DNA of 64,000 nucleotides, from the NCBI RefSeq assembly GCF_014650955.1, contig NZ_BMVY01000014.1, forward strand, positions 1 through 64,000. The letters run 5' to 3'. Every line of letters begins with the position of its first letter. Position 1 is the stretch's first letter. The translations under genes and the position numbers were made by a program. The notes below the pieces were generated by a model. The model made no database searches, was not told the DNA's origin, and saw only the letters and a program-made list of their open reading frames with translations. The DNA is from Streptomyces tauricus (GTDB taxonomy: Bacteria > Actinomycetota > Actinomycetes > Streptomycetales > Streptomycetaceae). Of this stretch, positions 51,940 through 60,587 are shown one piece after another.

Positions 51940-53132
51940 CCCGGTTGGGCGCAGCAATTCAGAAGATCGATGAGAGGATTCCTGGCGTTGATCTCCCGCT
52001 AATGTCTGTGTCGCAGACCAAGGGTGTGGTACGGCGCAGCGAGCTGACGGACGCACCTCAACGTGCAGAGTCGCTCGATGCCTACAAGGTGTGCCGCAAA
52101 GGGGACATTGTCTTCAATAAGATGAAGATCCGTTCTGGTGCGATGGGCGTCGCTCATGAGGATGGACTGGTCACCTACCACTACGAAGTGATGCGGCCTC
52201 GGCAGGGAATGGATCCCCGCTACATCGTCCATCTTATGAAATCTTCGTGGTTCACCAGCGAACTCATCGCACGTGAGCGTGGGATCTCAGCCGGAGGTGA
52301 GCACGGCGGCATTCGCACGACGGAGGTTCCATTTACCGTCCTTCGGACGATCGACGTGCTCCTTCCAGAGATCGACGAGCAGCGCGCCATTGCTGGCTAC
52401 CTCGACCGCGAGACGTCCCGCATCGACACGCTCATCGAGGAGCAGCAGCGCCTGATCGAGATGCTCCGCGAACGGCGTGCAGCTGTAATCGCGAGCACCT
52501 TGGCCAAGCTGAGCGACGCCATGACCAGACTGAAGTACGTTTCGACGATTCAGACAGGGGTGACATTGAGCGGTGCGGGCGACTCGGCTGATGCCGAGTG
52601 GCCGTACCTGCGCGTCGCGAATGTCCAGGTTGGGTACGTGGATCTAGGTATGATCAAGACGGTCCGCATTCCTTCTGAGCGCGCTGTTCGCTCTATGCTC
52701 CAGCGTGGGGATGTCTTGATGACCGAGGGCGGGGACATCGATAAGTTGGGGCGAGGAGCACTCTGGCACGGTGACTTGCCCAATATGCTGCATCAAAACC
52801 ACATCTTCGCAGTCAGGCCAAACGAAAGTCTCGACTCGGAGTTTCTGGTCTATTGGCTCGATGGTCCGGTCGCGCGGGCCTATTTCCGTACTACGGCAAA
52901 GCAGACGACGAACCTTGCTGCTACCAACAAGTGGACGGTCGGCAACCTTCCTATTGCGCTGCCGCCTATCGAAGACCAGAGAGGAGCCGTCGCGGCCCTC
53001 GACGAGCAGACAGCCGCGATCGGATCGCTCATTGCGGAGACCGAGCGGTTCATCGAGCTCGCCCGGGAGCGGAGGGCAGCGTTGATCACTGCGGCGGTTA
53101 CGGGGCAGATCGACGTACGAGAGGCGGCGTGA
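51936..53132 (+). CDS. hsdS: Type I restriction-modification system, specificity subunit
   Basis: 398 aa from ATG 51936. Two target-recognition domains are each followed by a conserved coiled-coil spacer: the first ends LPEIDEQRAIAGYLDRETSRIDTLI, the second PPIEDQRGAVAALDEQTAAIGSLI. The N-terminus begins almost inside the first TRD, slightly shorter than many HsdS. Recognition sequence cannot be read from sequence. It is visibly less GC-rich than flanking Streptomyces genes, as is common for swapped TRDs. Confidence 0.93.
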   Translation: MTRLGAAIQKIDERIPGVDLPLMSVSQTKGVVRRSELTDAPQRAESLDAYKVCRKGDIVFNKMKIRSGAMGVAHEDGLVTYHYEVMRPRQGMDPRYIVHLMKSSWFTSELIARERGISAGGEHGGIRTTEVPFTVLRTIDVLLPEIDEQRAIAGYLDRETSRIDTLIEEQQRLIEMLRERRAAVIASTLAKLSDAMTRLKYVSTIQTGVTLSGAGDSADAEWPYLRVANVQVGYVDLGMIKTVRIPSERAVRSMLQRGDVLMTEGGDIDKLGRGALWHGDLPNMLHQNHIFAVRPNESLDSEFLVYWLDGPVARAYFRTTAKQTTNLAATNKWTVGNLPIALPPIEDQRGAVAALDEQTAAIGSLIAETERFIELARERRAALITAAVTGQIDVREAA

Positions 53133-56100
53133 TGGCCGACCACAACGAGGTGGTCTTCGAGACGGAGATCTGTGAGCACCTGCGGGATCACGGCTGGTTG
53201 TACTCGGCGAATGATCATGACGGTGGTGAGTACGACCGAGAGCGTGCGCTGTTCCCCGTCGATCTGTTCGCGTGGCTGGAGGAGACGCAGAGGCCAGCGT
53301 ACGAGAAGGCGTTGAAGGCGGCGGGCTCGCAGGCGAAGTTCCTCGACGTGCTGACCGCGGCGCTCGACCGGCCGCTGGAGCATGGCGGGGGGACGCTGAA
53401 CATCCTGCGTAACGGGGTGCAGTACATCGGCGGTGGTCGGTTGAAGATGGCGCAGTTCCGTCCGGAGACCTCGCTCAACGAGTCGACCACCGCGCACTAC
53501 GAGGCGATGCGGGTGCGGGTGGTGCGGCAGGTGCACTTCTCGACCGCCGATCAGCGCAATATCGATCTGGTGTTCTTTGTCAACGGGCTCCCAGTGGCCA
53601 CGGTAGAGCTGAAGACGGACTTCACTCAGTCGCTGGACGAGGCGGTCAACCAGTACAAACAGCGGCGCAATCCGTTGACGAACGGGCGGCCGGAGCCGTT
53701 GCTGTCGTTCGGTCACCGGGCGCTGGTGCACTTCGCGGTCTTGAACAGCATGGCGGCGATGACCACGAGGCTGGAGGGGGAGAAGACCCACTTCTTGCCG
53801 TTCAACATGGGCTTCGACAGTGGTGCCGGCAACCCGCCCGGCGCGGACGGGCGGTCGGCGACGGCGTACCTGTGGGAACGCGTCTGGGAGAAGCACGCCT
53901 GGCTGAACATCATCGGGCGGCTGATGATCGTGCAGACCAAGGAGGAGTGGGACGTCACCACCGGCACGTCGGTGCGGCGTACGAGCATGCTCTTCCCGCG
54001 GTTCCACCAGTGGGAGGCCGTCACGAACATCGTCGAGGCGGTGAAGGAGGAGGGTGTCGGGCGGCGGTACCTAATCGAGCACTCGGCCGGGTCGGGGAAG
54101 ACGAACACCATCGCCTGGACGGCCCACCGGCTGGCGCGGCTGCATGTCGATGACCAGAAGCTCTTCGACTCGGTCATCGTGGTCGTGGACCGCACCGTGC
54201 TCGACTCCCAGTTGCAGGATGCGATCCGGCAGATCGACGGGACCGGCAAGATCGTCGCGACTATCAGCCCCGAAGACGTCCGTAAGGCCGGCGCGAAGTC
54301 GAAGTCGGGTCTGCTGGCACAGGCGTTGAAGAACGGCGAGCTCATCATCGCGGTGACGGTGCAGACCTTCCCGCATGCGCTGGACGAGATCCGGACCGAC
54401 GCCGGCCTGAAGGGCAAGCGGTTCGCCGTCATCGCCGATGAGGCGCACTCCTCCCAGTCGGGTCAGATCTCTTCGAAGCTGAAGCAGGTGCTGACCGCTG
54501 AGGAGGTGAAGGAGATCGAGGAGGGCGGCGAAGTCGATGTGGAGTCGGTGCTGGCCTCGGAGATGACTGAGCGGGCCGAGTCGGAGAACATCTCCTACTT
54601 CGCCTTCACCGCGACGCCGAAGAACAAGACGCTGGAACTGTTCGGTCGCAAGGGGAACGACGGCAAACCGTGCGAGTTCCACCTGTACTCGATGCAGCAG
54701 GCGATCGAGGAGGGCTACATCCTCGACGTGCTCAAGGGCTACCAGCACTACGACACCGCGCTGAAGATCGCCGGCAGGGCCGAGAGCGGCGACGGAGAAG
54801 AGGTCGAGGAGTCCGCGGCCCGTAAGGGTCTGATGCGGTGGGTGCAGCTCCACCCGACGAACATCAGCCAGAAGGTGCAGATCATCGTCGAGCACTTCCA
54901 CGCCAACGTCGCCTACCTCCTCGAAGGCAAGGCGAAAGCGATGGTGGTGACCGGGTCACGCAAGTCCGCGGTGAAGTACAAGCTGGCCATCGACGCCTAC
55001 ATCGCCAGGCGCCGCGCCGAGGACGCCTCGTACAACTACCGTACGTTGGTCGCCTTCTCCGCCGGGGTGACGATGGCTGAGGACGAGACCTGGCATAGCG
55101 ACTGGGGCCCGCAGCCCTCGAAGGATGACGAGTTCACCGAGGGCAACATGAACCCCGGCGCCGGGGCTGATCTGGCGGCGGCTTTCAAGGGCGACACGTA
55201 CAAGATCATGCTGGTCGCCAACAAGTTCCAGACCGGCTTCGACCAGCCCCTGCTCTCGGCGATGTACGTCGACAAGAAGCTGTCAGGAGTCACCGCGGTG
55301 CAGACACTCTCGCGGCTCAACCGCACTCACCGCACAGCTGGTGGGGAGCAGAAGCGCAAGACGTTCGTCATCGACTTCGCCAACAAGCCTGAGGACATCA
55401 AGGCAGCCTTCGAGCCGTACTTCAAGAACGCGACCCTGGAGACCGAGACCGATCCGTACGTCGTCGTCCACCTGGCTAACAAGCTCGCCCAGGCAGGAAT
55501 CTACACGGAGGACGACGTCCGCAAGGTCGCCGAGCTGTGGGTGACTCGGAAAGGGAACAACGCGCTTTCGGCGGCGATCAGCCCGGCGCAGCACGACTTC
55601 CGCCGCCGCTATACGCGAGCGATCGAGGAAGAGGACAAGGTCACGCTCAACGCGCTCGACCTCTTCCGCAAAGACGTCTCCACCTACGTACGCCTCTATG
55701 ACTTCATGTCCCAGATCGTCGACTACGGCGACCCCTACATGGAGATGCTCTCGATCTTCCTGCGCCTGCTGGAGAAGGTCATCGCCGAGTCCGCCTGGAC
55801 GGCCGACGTCGACCTCTCTGACGTGGTGCTGGTCGGGGTCAAGCACGACAAAGCGATCTCGGTTGACATCTCACTGGTGGGCGACGGTCAGCTGAAGGGC
55901 ATCAGCGCCGCTGGCACGGGCTCGAAGAAGGATCCGAAGTACGTCGCGCTCCAGGTCGTCATAGCCAAGATGAACGACCTCTTCGGCGCCGAATCGTTTG
56001 CCGAGTCCCAGGTCCGGGAGTTCGTGCAGGGGCTCGTCCAGCGGTTGCTCGCTGACCCGAACCTGATCAACCAGACCAAGGTGAACTCCAAGAAGCAGTT

Positions 56101-56275
56101 CATGGAGTCACAAGACTTCCAAGCAGCAGTTTCGGAGGCGGTCGCAGATAACCAGGACGCCCATAACACGATGGCTGACTACTTCTTCACCGACGGGCCG
56201 GCCATCAACTCGATCATCGTCGCCCTCGCGGATGCCTTCTACGAAGCAGCGGTCGATCAGCAGGTGGATTCTTAG
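53132..56275 (+). CDS. hsdR: Type I restriction-modification system, endonuclease/translocase subunit
   Basis: 1047 aa from ATG 53132, sharing one base with the hsdS stop. The N-terminal PD-(D/E)xK nuclease has D145 (NIDLVF) and E159-x-K161 (VELK). The SF2 translocase has Walker A SAGSGKT (K323), DEAH-box ADEAHSS (from about 435) and FTATPK, then a helicase C-lobe (FQTGFDQPLLSAMYVDK, QTLSRLNRT). The C-terminal helical domain contacts HsdM. All three subunits look intact, so the system may be active. Confidence 0.95.
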   Translation: MADHNEVVFETEICEHLRDHGWLYSANDHDGGEYDRERALFPVDLFAWLEETQRPAYEKALKAAGSQAKFLDVLTAALDRPLEHGGGTLNILRNGVQYIGGGRLKMAQFRPETSLNESTTAHYEAMRVRVVRQVHFSTADQRNIDLVFFVNGLPVATVELKTDFTQSLDEAVNQYKQRRNPLTNGRPEPLLSFGHRALVHFAVLNSMAAMTTRLEGEKTHFLPFNMGFDSGAGNPPGADGRSATAYLWERVWEKHAWLNIIGRLMIVQTKEEWDVTTGTSVRRTSMLFPRFHQWEAVTNIVEAVKEEGVGRRYLIEHSAGSGKTNTIAWTAHRLARLHVDDQKLFDSVIVVVDRTVLDSQLQDAIRQIDGTGKIVATISPEDVRKAGAKSKSGLLAQALKNGELIIAVTVQTFPHALDEIRTDAGLKGKRFAVIADEAHSSQSGQISSKLKQVLTAEEVKEIEEGGEVDVESVLASEMTERAESENISYFAFTATPKNKTLELFGRKGNDGKPCEFHLYSMQQAIEEGYILDVLKGYQHYDTALKIAGRAESGDGEEVEESAARKGLMRWVQLHPTNISQKVQIIVEHFHANVAYLLEGKAKAMVVTGSRKSAVKYKLAIDAYIARRRAEDASYNYRTLVAFSAGVTMAEDETWHSDWGPQPSKDDEFTEGNMNPGAGADLAAAFKGDTYKIMLVANKFQTGFDQPLLSAMYVDKKLSGVTAVQTLSRLNRTHRTAGGEQKRKTFVIDFANKPEDIKAAFEPYFKNATLETETDPYVVVHLANKLAQAGIYTEDDVRKVAELWVTRKGNNALSAAISPAQHDFRRRYTRAIEEEDKVTLNALDLFRKDVSTYVRLYDFMSQIVDYGDPYMEMLSIFLRLLEKVIAESAWTADVDLSDVVLVGVKHDKAISVDISLVGDGQLKGISAAGTGSKKDPKYVALQVVIAKMNDLFGAESFAESQVREFVQGLVQRLLADPNLINQTKVNSKKQFMESQDFQAAVSEAVADNQDAHNTMADYFFTDGPAINSIIVALADAFYEAAVDQQVDS

Positions 56276-56497
56276 ATACGGCAGCACCCATGTCCCGCCC
56301 CAGCAGACCACACCGCTGCGGAGGTGAGGGCGAGCAGGATCCATGGCACTGCTGCCCGAGCGCCCGGATGCAGTAAGCCGAGCGCAGCGCGGAGACGGCC
56401 ACTGACCAGCACGGCACGAAACCGAACTCTGACTCGGGAAGCCGTGAAACCAGCATCAGCCGTTGGAGCACTCACCTCCATGACGGCAACGAGGGCC
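56276..56497. other. Intergenic between hsdR and IS element
   Basis: 222 bp. No gene, hairpin or repeat stands out. The IS inserted after it at TGA. Confidence 0.4.
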
Positions 56498-56554
56498 TGA
56501 GACCGCGTTTGAGATCTGCCGTGTCCCGTTGCTGAGGGGTTCGTTGAGCTCGCC

Positions 56555-57409
56555 GTGAGTGGTGTCGGGAGTGGGTATCCGTCGGATCTGACGGATGAGC
56601 AATGGGCGCTGGTGGAGCCGTTGCTCCCGCCGGCGCGGGTGGGGCCGAAAGGTGGGCGGCGGGAGAAGCATCCGCGGCGGCGGATCGTCGATGCGATCTT
56701 TTACGTGGTGCGGACTGGGTGTGCCTGGCGACAGTTGCCGAAGGACTTCGCGCCCTGGCCGACGGTGTACTGGTACTTCACCTGGTGGCACGATGACGGC
56801 ATCGTCGAGCGCATCCATGACGCCCTGCGCGGCCAGGTCCGTGAAGCCGACGGCCGCGACGTCGAGCCAAGCGCGGGTCTGATCGACTCGCAGTCTGTCC
56901 GCGCCGCCGACACCGTCCCGGCGGCCACCAGGAGCTTCGACGCGGGCAAGAAGGTGAAGGGCCGTAAGCGGTTCATCGTCACCGACACGCTCGGCCTGCT
57001 CCTGGCCGTCCACGTCGTTGCGGCGAGCATGTAGGACCGCGATGGCGCGAAGCGGCCGTTGCTGTGGACCCGCCTGGACCACCCTGGGGTCCGGAAGATC
57101 TGGGCCGACCAGGGCTTCGCCAGCCGCCTGGTCGAGTGGCCCGCTCACATCCTCGGCCGTGACCTGGAGATCGTTCGGAAGGATCCTGGCCAGCGCGGCT
57201 TCCAGGTCCAGCCCAAGCGGTGGGCGGTAGAGCGCCCCTTCTCGTGGCTCACCGCCCACCGGCGCCTTGCCCGGGACTACGAGACCAGCCCGGCCCACTC
57301 GGAGACGATGATTCGATGGGCCATGATCGGCATCATGGTCCGCCGGCTCACCCGGGGACGTGCTGCGATGCGCCCCGAGCCACGACCGCTCGTGCGGCAA
57401 TCCTCGTAG
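56555..57409 (+). pseudogene. IS5-family transposase, interrupted by a nonsense codon
   Basis: Reads as one frame from GTG 56555 except for TAG at 57032-57034 (codon 160). The N-terminal DLTDEQWALVEPLLPP is the classic IS5/IS112-type start. DDE residues are D111 (LIDSQSV), D185 (WADQGF) and E226 (AVERPFSW); the stop falls between the first two, so the product is inactive unless read through. The local sequence atgtag would become GTGCAG with two transitions, giving an unbroken frame. The IS is therefore probably immobile unless a sister copy acts in trans. Confidence 0.88.
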
Positions 57410-57424
57410 ACAGCCCGCTGGCCC

Positions 57425-57452
57425 CTCACCGACGGCAGCTGCTGTCGGTGAG
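57425..57452. terminator. Hairpin between transposase and passenger gene
   Basis: Perfect 9-bp arms (ctcaccgac / gtcggtgag) around ggcagctgct, between convergent genes inside the IS. Confidence 0.7.
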
Positions 57453-57848
57453 CTACTGGGCCAAGAACCCCTCGACCTCGCGCTTCAGAGCAGGCGGCAC
57501 GTCGGCCAGCTCCGAGACGATCAGACGGACCTCTCGCCCGAGTTCGGGGAACTCGTTCCAGACCACCACATTCCTGGTCAGCACGGCAGCCAGCAGATCG
57601 CCCTCATACATGTCGCCTTCCGCCAGGGGGTTGGCCCGAATGACCTCCACCGCCAGCGACAGTAGATGGGCAAGGCCCACGTCCTGCCTGATCAGCAACC
57701 GCATGTCCTCGACCGTCAGGCTGCCGATCGGCTTGCGCCGAAGCTCACGCGCCGTTGCCATCAGCCGGGTTTCGCCGCCCGATGGGGCCGACCAGCGGTC
57801 GCGCTCAAGCTCCTCAAGGGAGAGGTCAGGGTTCACGAGTCGAGTCAC
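57453..57848 (-). CDS. CdiI-like contact-dependent-inhibition immunity protein (IS passenger)
   Basis: 131 aa from GTG 57848 (GTG 57836 is also possible). The pattern NPDLSLEELERDRW, RKPIGSLTVEDMRLLIRQDVGLAHLLSLAVEVI, NPLAEGDMYEGDLLAAVL resembles small CDI immunity proteins of the CdiI_3/4 type. No CdiA-like toxin is nearby. It lies wholly inside the inverted repeats of the IS, oriented against the transposase, so it would move with the element. Immunity function is inferred from pattern only. Confidence 0.7.
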   Translation of the reverse strand: MTRLVNPDLSLEELERDRWSAPSGGETRLMATARELRRKPIGSLTVEDMRLLIRQDVGLAHLLSLAVEVIRANPLAEGDMYEGDLLAAVLTRNVVVWNEFPELGREVRLIVSELADVPPALKREVEGFLAQ

Positions 57849-57887
57849 CGACCGATCGTCCCATGTCAGATCTCAAGCGCGGTCTGA

Positions 57888-58206
57888 GAGAGCAGGTTTC
57901 GTTGATCGCTCGAACGGCAGTGCGGAGTAGCAACTATCCGAGGGCGGCAGATCCAATTTCTCGGCTATCCTGCTCTACTGCCCTCCAGTCGAACGGGTGG
58001 CAGCGGACCCGTAGATTCATGATCAAAAACCCGTAGCTCGGCCAAGAGGGGGGGCTAACCAGACGTAATTGTGATGCAACTGGGCGGAGTTCTCCTTGAT
58101 CATTTTCGCGGGACGGTGTCTCGCGGGGATGCGTTCCGGATAGTAACCCCCCTGTATTTCCTTGCGTGTTGAACTAGAGTCTCTGGCCAAAAGGAGGTCA
58201 CCGCCC
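57888..58206. other. Intergenic, 319 bp
   Basis: AT-richer DNA between the IS and the two-gene module. Probably carries the module's promoter. The good RBS aaggagg at 58191-58197 belongs to the next gene. A G-run (58048-58055) is present. No ORF of note. Confidence 0.45.
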
Positions 58207-59028
58207 GTGACAGAATCGAACACGTCGCCGAATGCGTCGGTAGCAGCCCCTAATAAGGGCGTGAAGCAAGGGCTTCCCTTCGTCGGACTCCCGGCCGCTG
58301 AGGATGCGGCCGTCAAACTCTGGGGTGTCGCGCGACTGGGCACGGTGTCTCCCGAGGCATTCGCGCGTCAGTTCGGGGAAAAAGCTAAGGCTTCGGGCAG
58401 TGGTTGGGACCGCCGCTTGGCGATGCTGCGTGGATTCAAGCTCATCCGCGCCGAGGGGAAGCAGCTCGGGCTGTCCGAATTGGGGCAGAAAATCGTCAAC
58501 TCTTCGGATCCTGCGGCACAATTGGATGCCCGCAGGGAAGCGATCATGAACCTGAAAGCGTACCGTGAACTGGTTGAATCTTTCAATCAGACGGCGCTTC
58601 CGGATCTCTCTGTTTTGGCCACTAAGCTCCAATTCGAGTATGGCAAGACGGAGAAGTTCGCGGCGCGAGCTGCGCAGTCTTTTATCGAATCACTCAAACA
58701 TGCCGAAATGATTGACCCGGAAAACGTTGTATGCAAGGAGGGTGTCGTCAATGTTGCACCGATTGTCTCCCTAGTGCCCACAAGCGAGACGGTCGACGAG
58801 TCTGATCAGAATAGCGACCAGGGAGACGCTGCCGAGATTGATCGCGCGTTTGAGGAAGACGCAAACGTTGTCGAACCTTCCGAAGTGGGTTCCATGCTTG
58901 TGGAGCGCAACGTAAAGAGCGGAAAGGTGCCGAATTTGTCACTTTCTTTGACGCTCGACCTGTCTAATTTTCGAGCTGATGAGGTGGTGAGGATTCTTGG
59001 TGTCCTTGGGTTCGATGGTCGCGACTGA
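58207..59028 (+). CDS. Unknown protein A of an AT-richer two-gene module
   Basis: 273 aa from GTG 58207, 9 nt after aaggagg; TTG 58162 would add a leader without an RBS. The N-terminal half (about 20-110) looks like a winged-helix unit: GLPAAEDAAVKLWGVARLGTVSP, then WDRRLAMLRGFKLIRAEGKQLGLSELGQKIV. The middle is helical, the 200-240 segment is very acidic, and the end is a short beta-strand pair (LSLSLTLDLSNF). Not recognised. Base composition is visibly lower in GC than the chromosome, so it is probably acquired. It overlaps the next gene by about 29 nt. Confidence 0.75.
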   Translation: MTESNTSPNASVAAPNKGVKQGLPFVGLPAAEDAAVKLWGVARLGTVSPEAFARQFGEKAKASGSGWDRRLAMLRGFKLIRAEGKQLGLSELGQKIVNSSDPAAQLDARREAIMNLKAYRELVESFNQTALPDLSVLATKLQFEYGKTEKFAARAAQSFIESLKHAEMIDPENVVCKEGVVNVAPIVSLVPTSETVDESDQNSDQGDAAEIDRAFEEDANVVEPSEVGSMLVERNVKSGKVPNLSLSLTLDLSNFRADEVVRILGVLGFDGRD

Positions 59029-59956
59029 GGATACTCTGGACGATGAGGCAGTTTTCATCGTATCTCCCGAAGTTATCCTGGAATCCATTCGCAGGGCGGC
59101 TGTAGAGAAGGAGGCGAAGGCGGACATCTCCGCTACTTACCTCCTCGTTCGCTGCGGCCTTTTGTCTGATGGCGAACTTACCGAAGCTGGCCGAGCTCTA
59201 TTCAAGCTTGCATGGGTTCTTCGTAGATCGGACGAGGCTGGGCGTGCACTTGGGAATGCACTTAGGCGGATGACGCCAATTCAGGTCATCGAACAAGAGT
59301 TGCGGGGTCTCGGTGCGGTTCCAGAGGAGGGAGTTCTCGATCTTCTGCGTCAGCACAGGGCGGTCGGGTCCACCCTGACTGTTGCTGACATTCGACCGAC
59401 CTTGCGCTGGCTCAATGGGGTTGGGGTGCTCGTCTATTCGACAAAGCTAAAGACCGTTAGGAGCTTGATGCCTGCTCCTGACGCGGCTTTGGCGGGTGAG
59501 ATTCAGGGCATTGCTTCAATGATTTCTCCCAGAACTCCATTCTTGAATATCGTTCGTTTGCGGCGAATCCTCCGACCGCTGAAGGGTATTATCTGGTGGG
59601 CTGACCCTCACTTTGGTGCCCGCGCCTTGGAAGAGCTTGCCGAGGAGTTGAACGGCGAGGTTGTTTCGGAGGTTCGCATTCTGTCGGGTGATGCGGAAAA
59701 TGTCGTATCGGACAAGTCGATGAGGGATTTCCGAAGGTTTCAGGCCGAAATGCTGAATGGCGGGGTGCGTGCTGAATGGCGCATCGACGTGCGAGGTGTC
59801 CGGGATTGGCATGATCGCTGGGTGGCTGACGACAAAGTCGCGTGGAACGTCCCGCCGATAAATACCCTATTGAAAAATGACTATTCGGAGATTTGCCCTG
59901 CTTCTCAGCGTCCCCCGCTTATTGAATGGTGGAATCGAAGCGCGCCGCGTAATTAG
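59000..59956 (+). CDS. Unknown protein B with C-terminal PLD-like (HDR) domain
   Basis: 318 aa from GTG 59000, chosen for gagga 6 nt upstream; ATG 59015 is the alternative. The N-terminal half has helix-rich, winged-helix-like blocks (TYLLVRCGLLSDGELTEAGRALFKLAWVLR; TVADIRPTLRWLNGVGVLVYST). The C-terminal 120 residues have alternating strands and helices (GIIWWADPHFGARALEELAEEL, VSEVRILSGD) and end with DWHDRWVADDKVAWNVP: H271-D272-R273. That resembles the single HxK/HDR motif of phospholipase-D-like or MIT_C domains. May act on nucleic acid or phosphodiesters; unproven. Confidence 0.7.
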   Translation: MSLGSMVATEDTLDDEAVFIVSPEVILESIRRAAVEKEAKADISATYLLVRCGLLSDGELTEAGRALFKLAWVLRRSDEAGRALGNALRRMTPIQVIEQELRGLGAVPEEGVLDLLRQHRAVGSTLTVADIRPTLRWLNGVGVLVYSTKLKTVRSLMPAPDAALAGEIQGIASMISPRTPFLNIVRLRRILRPLKGIIWWADPHFGARALEELAEELNGEVVSEVRILSGDAENVVSDKSMRDFRRFQAEMLNGGVRAEWRIDVRGVRDWHDRWVADDKVAWNVPPINTLLKNDYSEICPASQRPPLIEWWNRSAPRN

Positions 59957-60047
59957 TTTGAAGCTGCTCAGTCTTTTGTGTCGATAGATTTTCGTTGAAC
60001 TTCGATTGAGACTTTTGCTTCCTGTGTCAGTGCAGATTCGAGGCCGG

Positions 60048-60587
60048 TCAGCGGATGGCGCGGATCATCACGGTGAGAACCGGCGAGGCCGGTGACGGCT
60101 GGCTGCGCCCGATGTCCTCGTACCCCCATGATCTGTACAGCGTGTGGACCTTCCCATCTCCGGCGGCCAGGTTGACCATGAGGGTGACGAACGGCTCGTC
60201 GCGGGATGCGAGGAGGGCGTCATGGATACGGCGGGCGGTGCCTGTCTTCCGCCAGGTCGGCCGGACGCCGATCTCCTTTAGGGCCACGGCCGGACGCTCG
60301 GTGTACTTCTCCGCCGGCGTCGGGCTGGTGCGCTGCCAGTAGCGGTCACCGTGCTCGATGGTGTTGCTGTAGGCGTAGCCGACCGGATGTCCGTCCGCAT
60401 ACGCAAGAACGGCCGTGAACCCTGGCTCGGTGCCGTGTCGGTCAATGCGCTCGCCGAAGGCGGTGACGGCGTAGTTCGGCAGGTGGAGCAGTGGTGCGCG
60501 TACGTCGGCGTACACGTCAAGGAGGTCGCCGCGGGCGGTGTCGAGGGTGGTGAACGTGCGCAGTTCAATGGCGGGAGCCGTGGTCAT
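60048..60587 (-). CDS. GNAT-family N-acetyltransferase
   Basis: 179 aa from ATG 60587, with ggagga 7 nt upstream. Acetyl-CoA binding motif A reads ALKEIGVRPTWRKTGTARRIHDALL, and motif B follows (VTLMVNLAAGDGKVHTLYRSWGYEDIG). Substrate unknown. The ATG overlaps the stop of the HTH regulator upstream (ATGA), so they are cotranscribed. Confidence 0.88.
   Translation of the reverse strand: MTTAPAIELRTFTTLDTARGDLLDVYADVRAPLLHLPNYAVTAFGERIDRHGTEPGFTAVLAYADGHPVGYAYSNTIEHGDRYWQRTSPTPAEKYTERPAVALKEIGVRPTWRKTGTARRIHDALLASRDEPFVTLMVNLAAGDGKVHTLYRSWGYEDIGRSQPSPASPVLTVMIRAIR

Larger units (their letters stand above)
56501..57884. mobile_element. IS5-family insertion sequence, 1384 bp, with passenger gene
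   Basis: Terminal inverted repeats gaccgcgtttgagatctg (56501-56518) and its complement at 57867-57884 match at 17 of 18 positions. A 3-bp target duplication TGA flanks them (56498-56500 and 57885-57887), the TNA type used by part of the IS5 family. Inside lie a transposase with a stop mutation and, convergent to it, a CdiI-like gene. That extra gene explains a length well above that of a simple IS5-type element. Confidence 0.85.
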
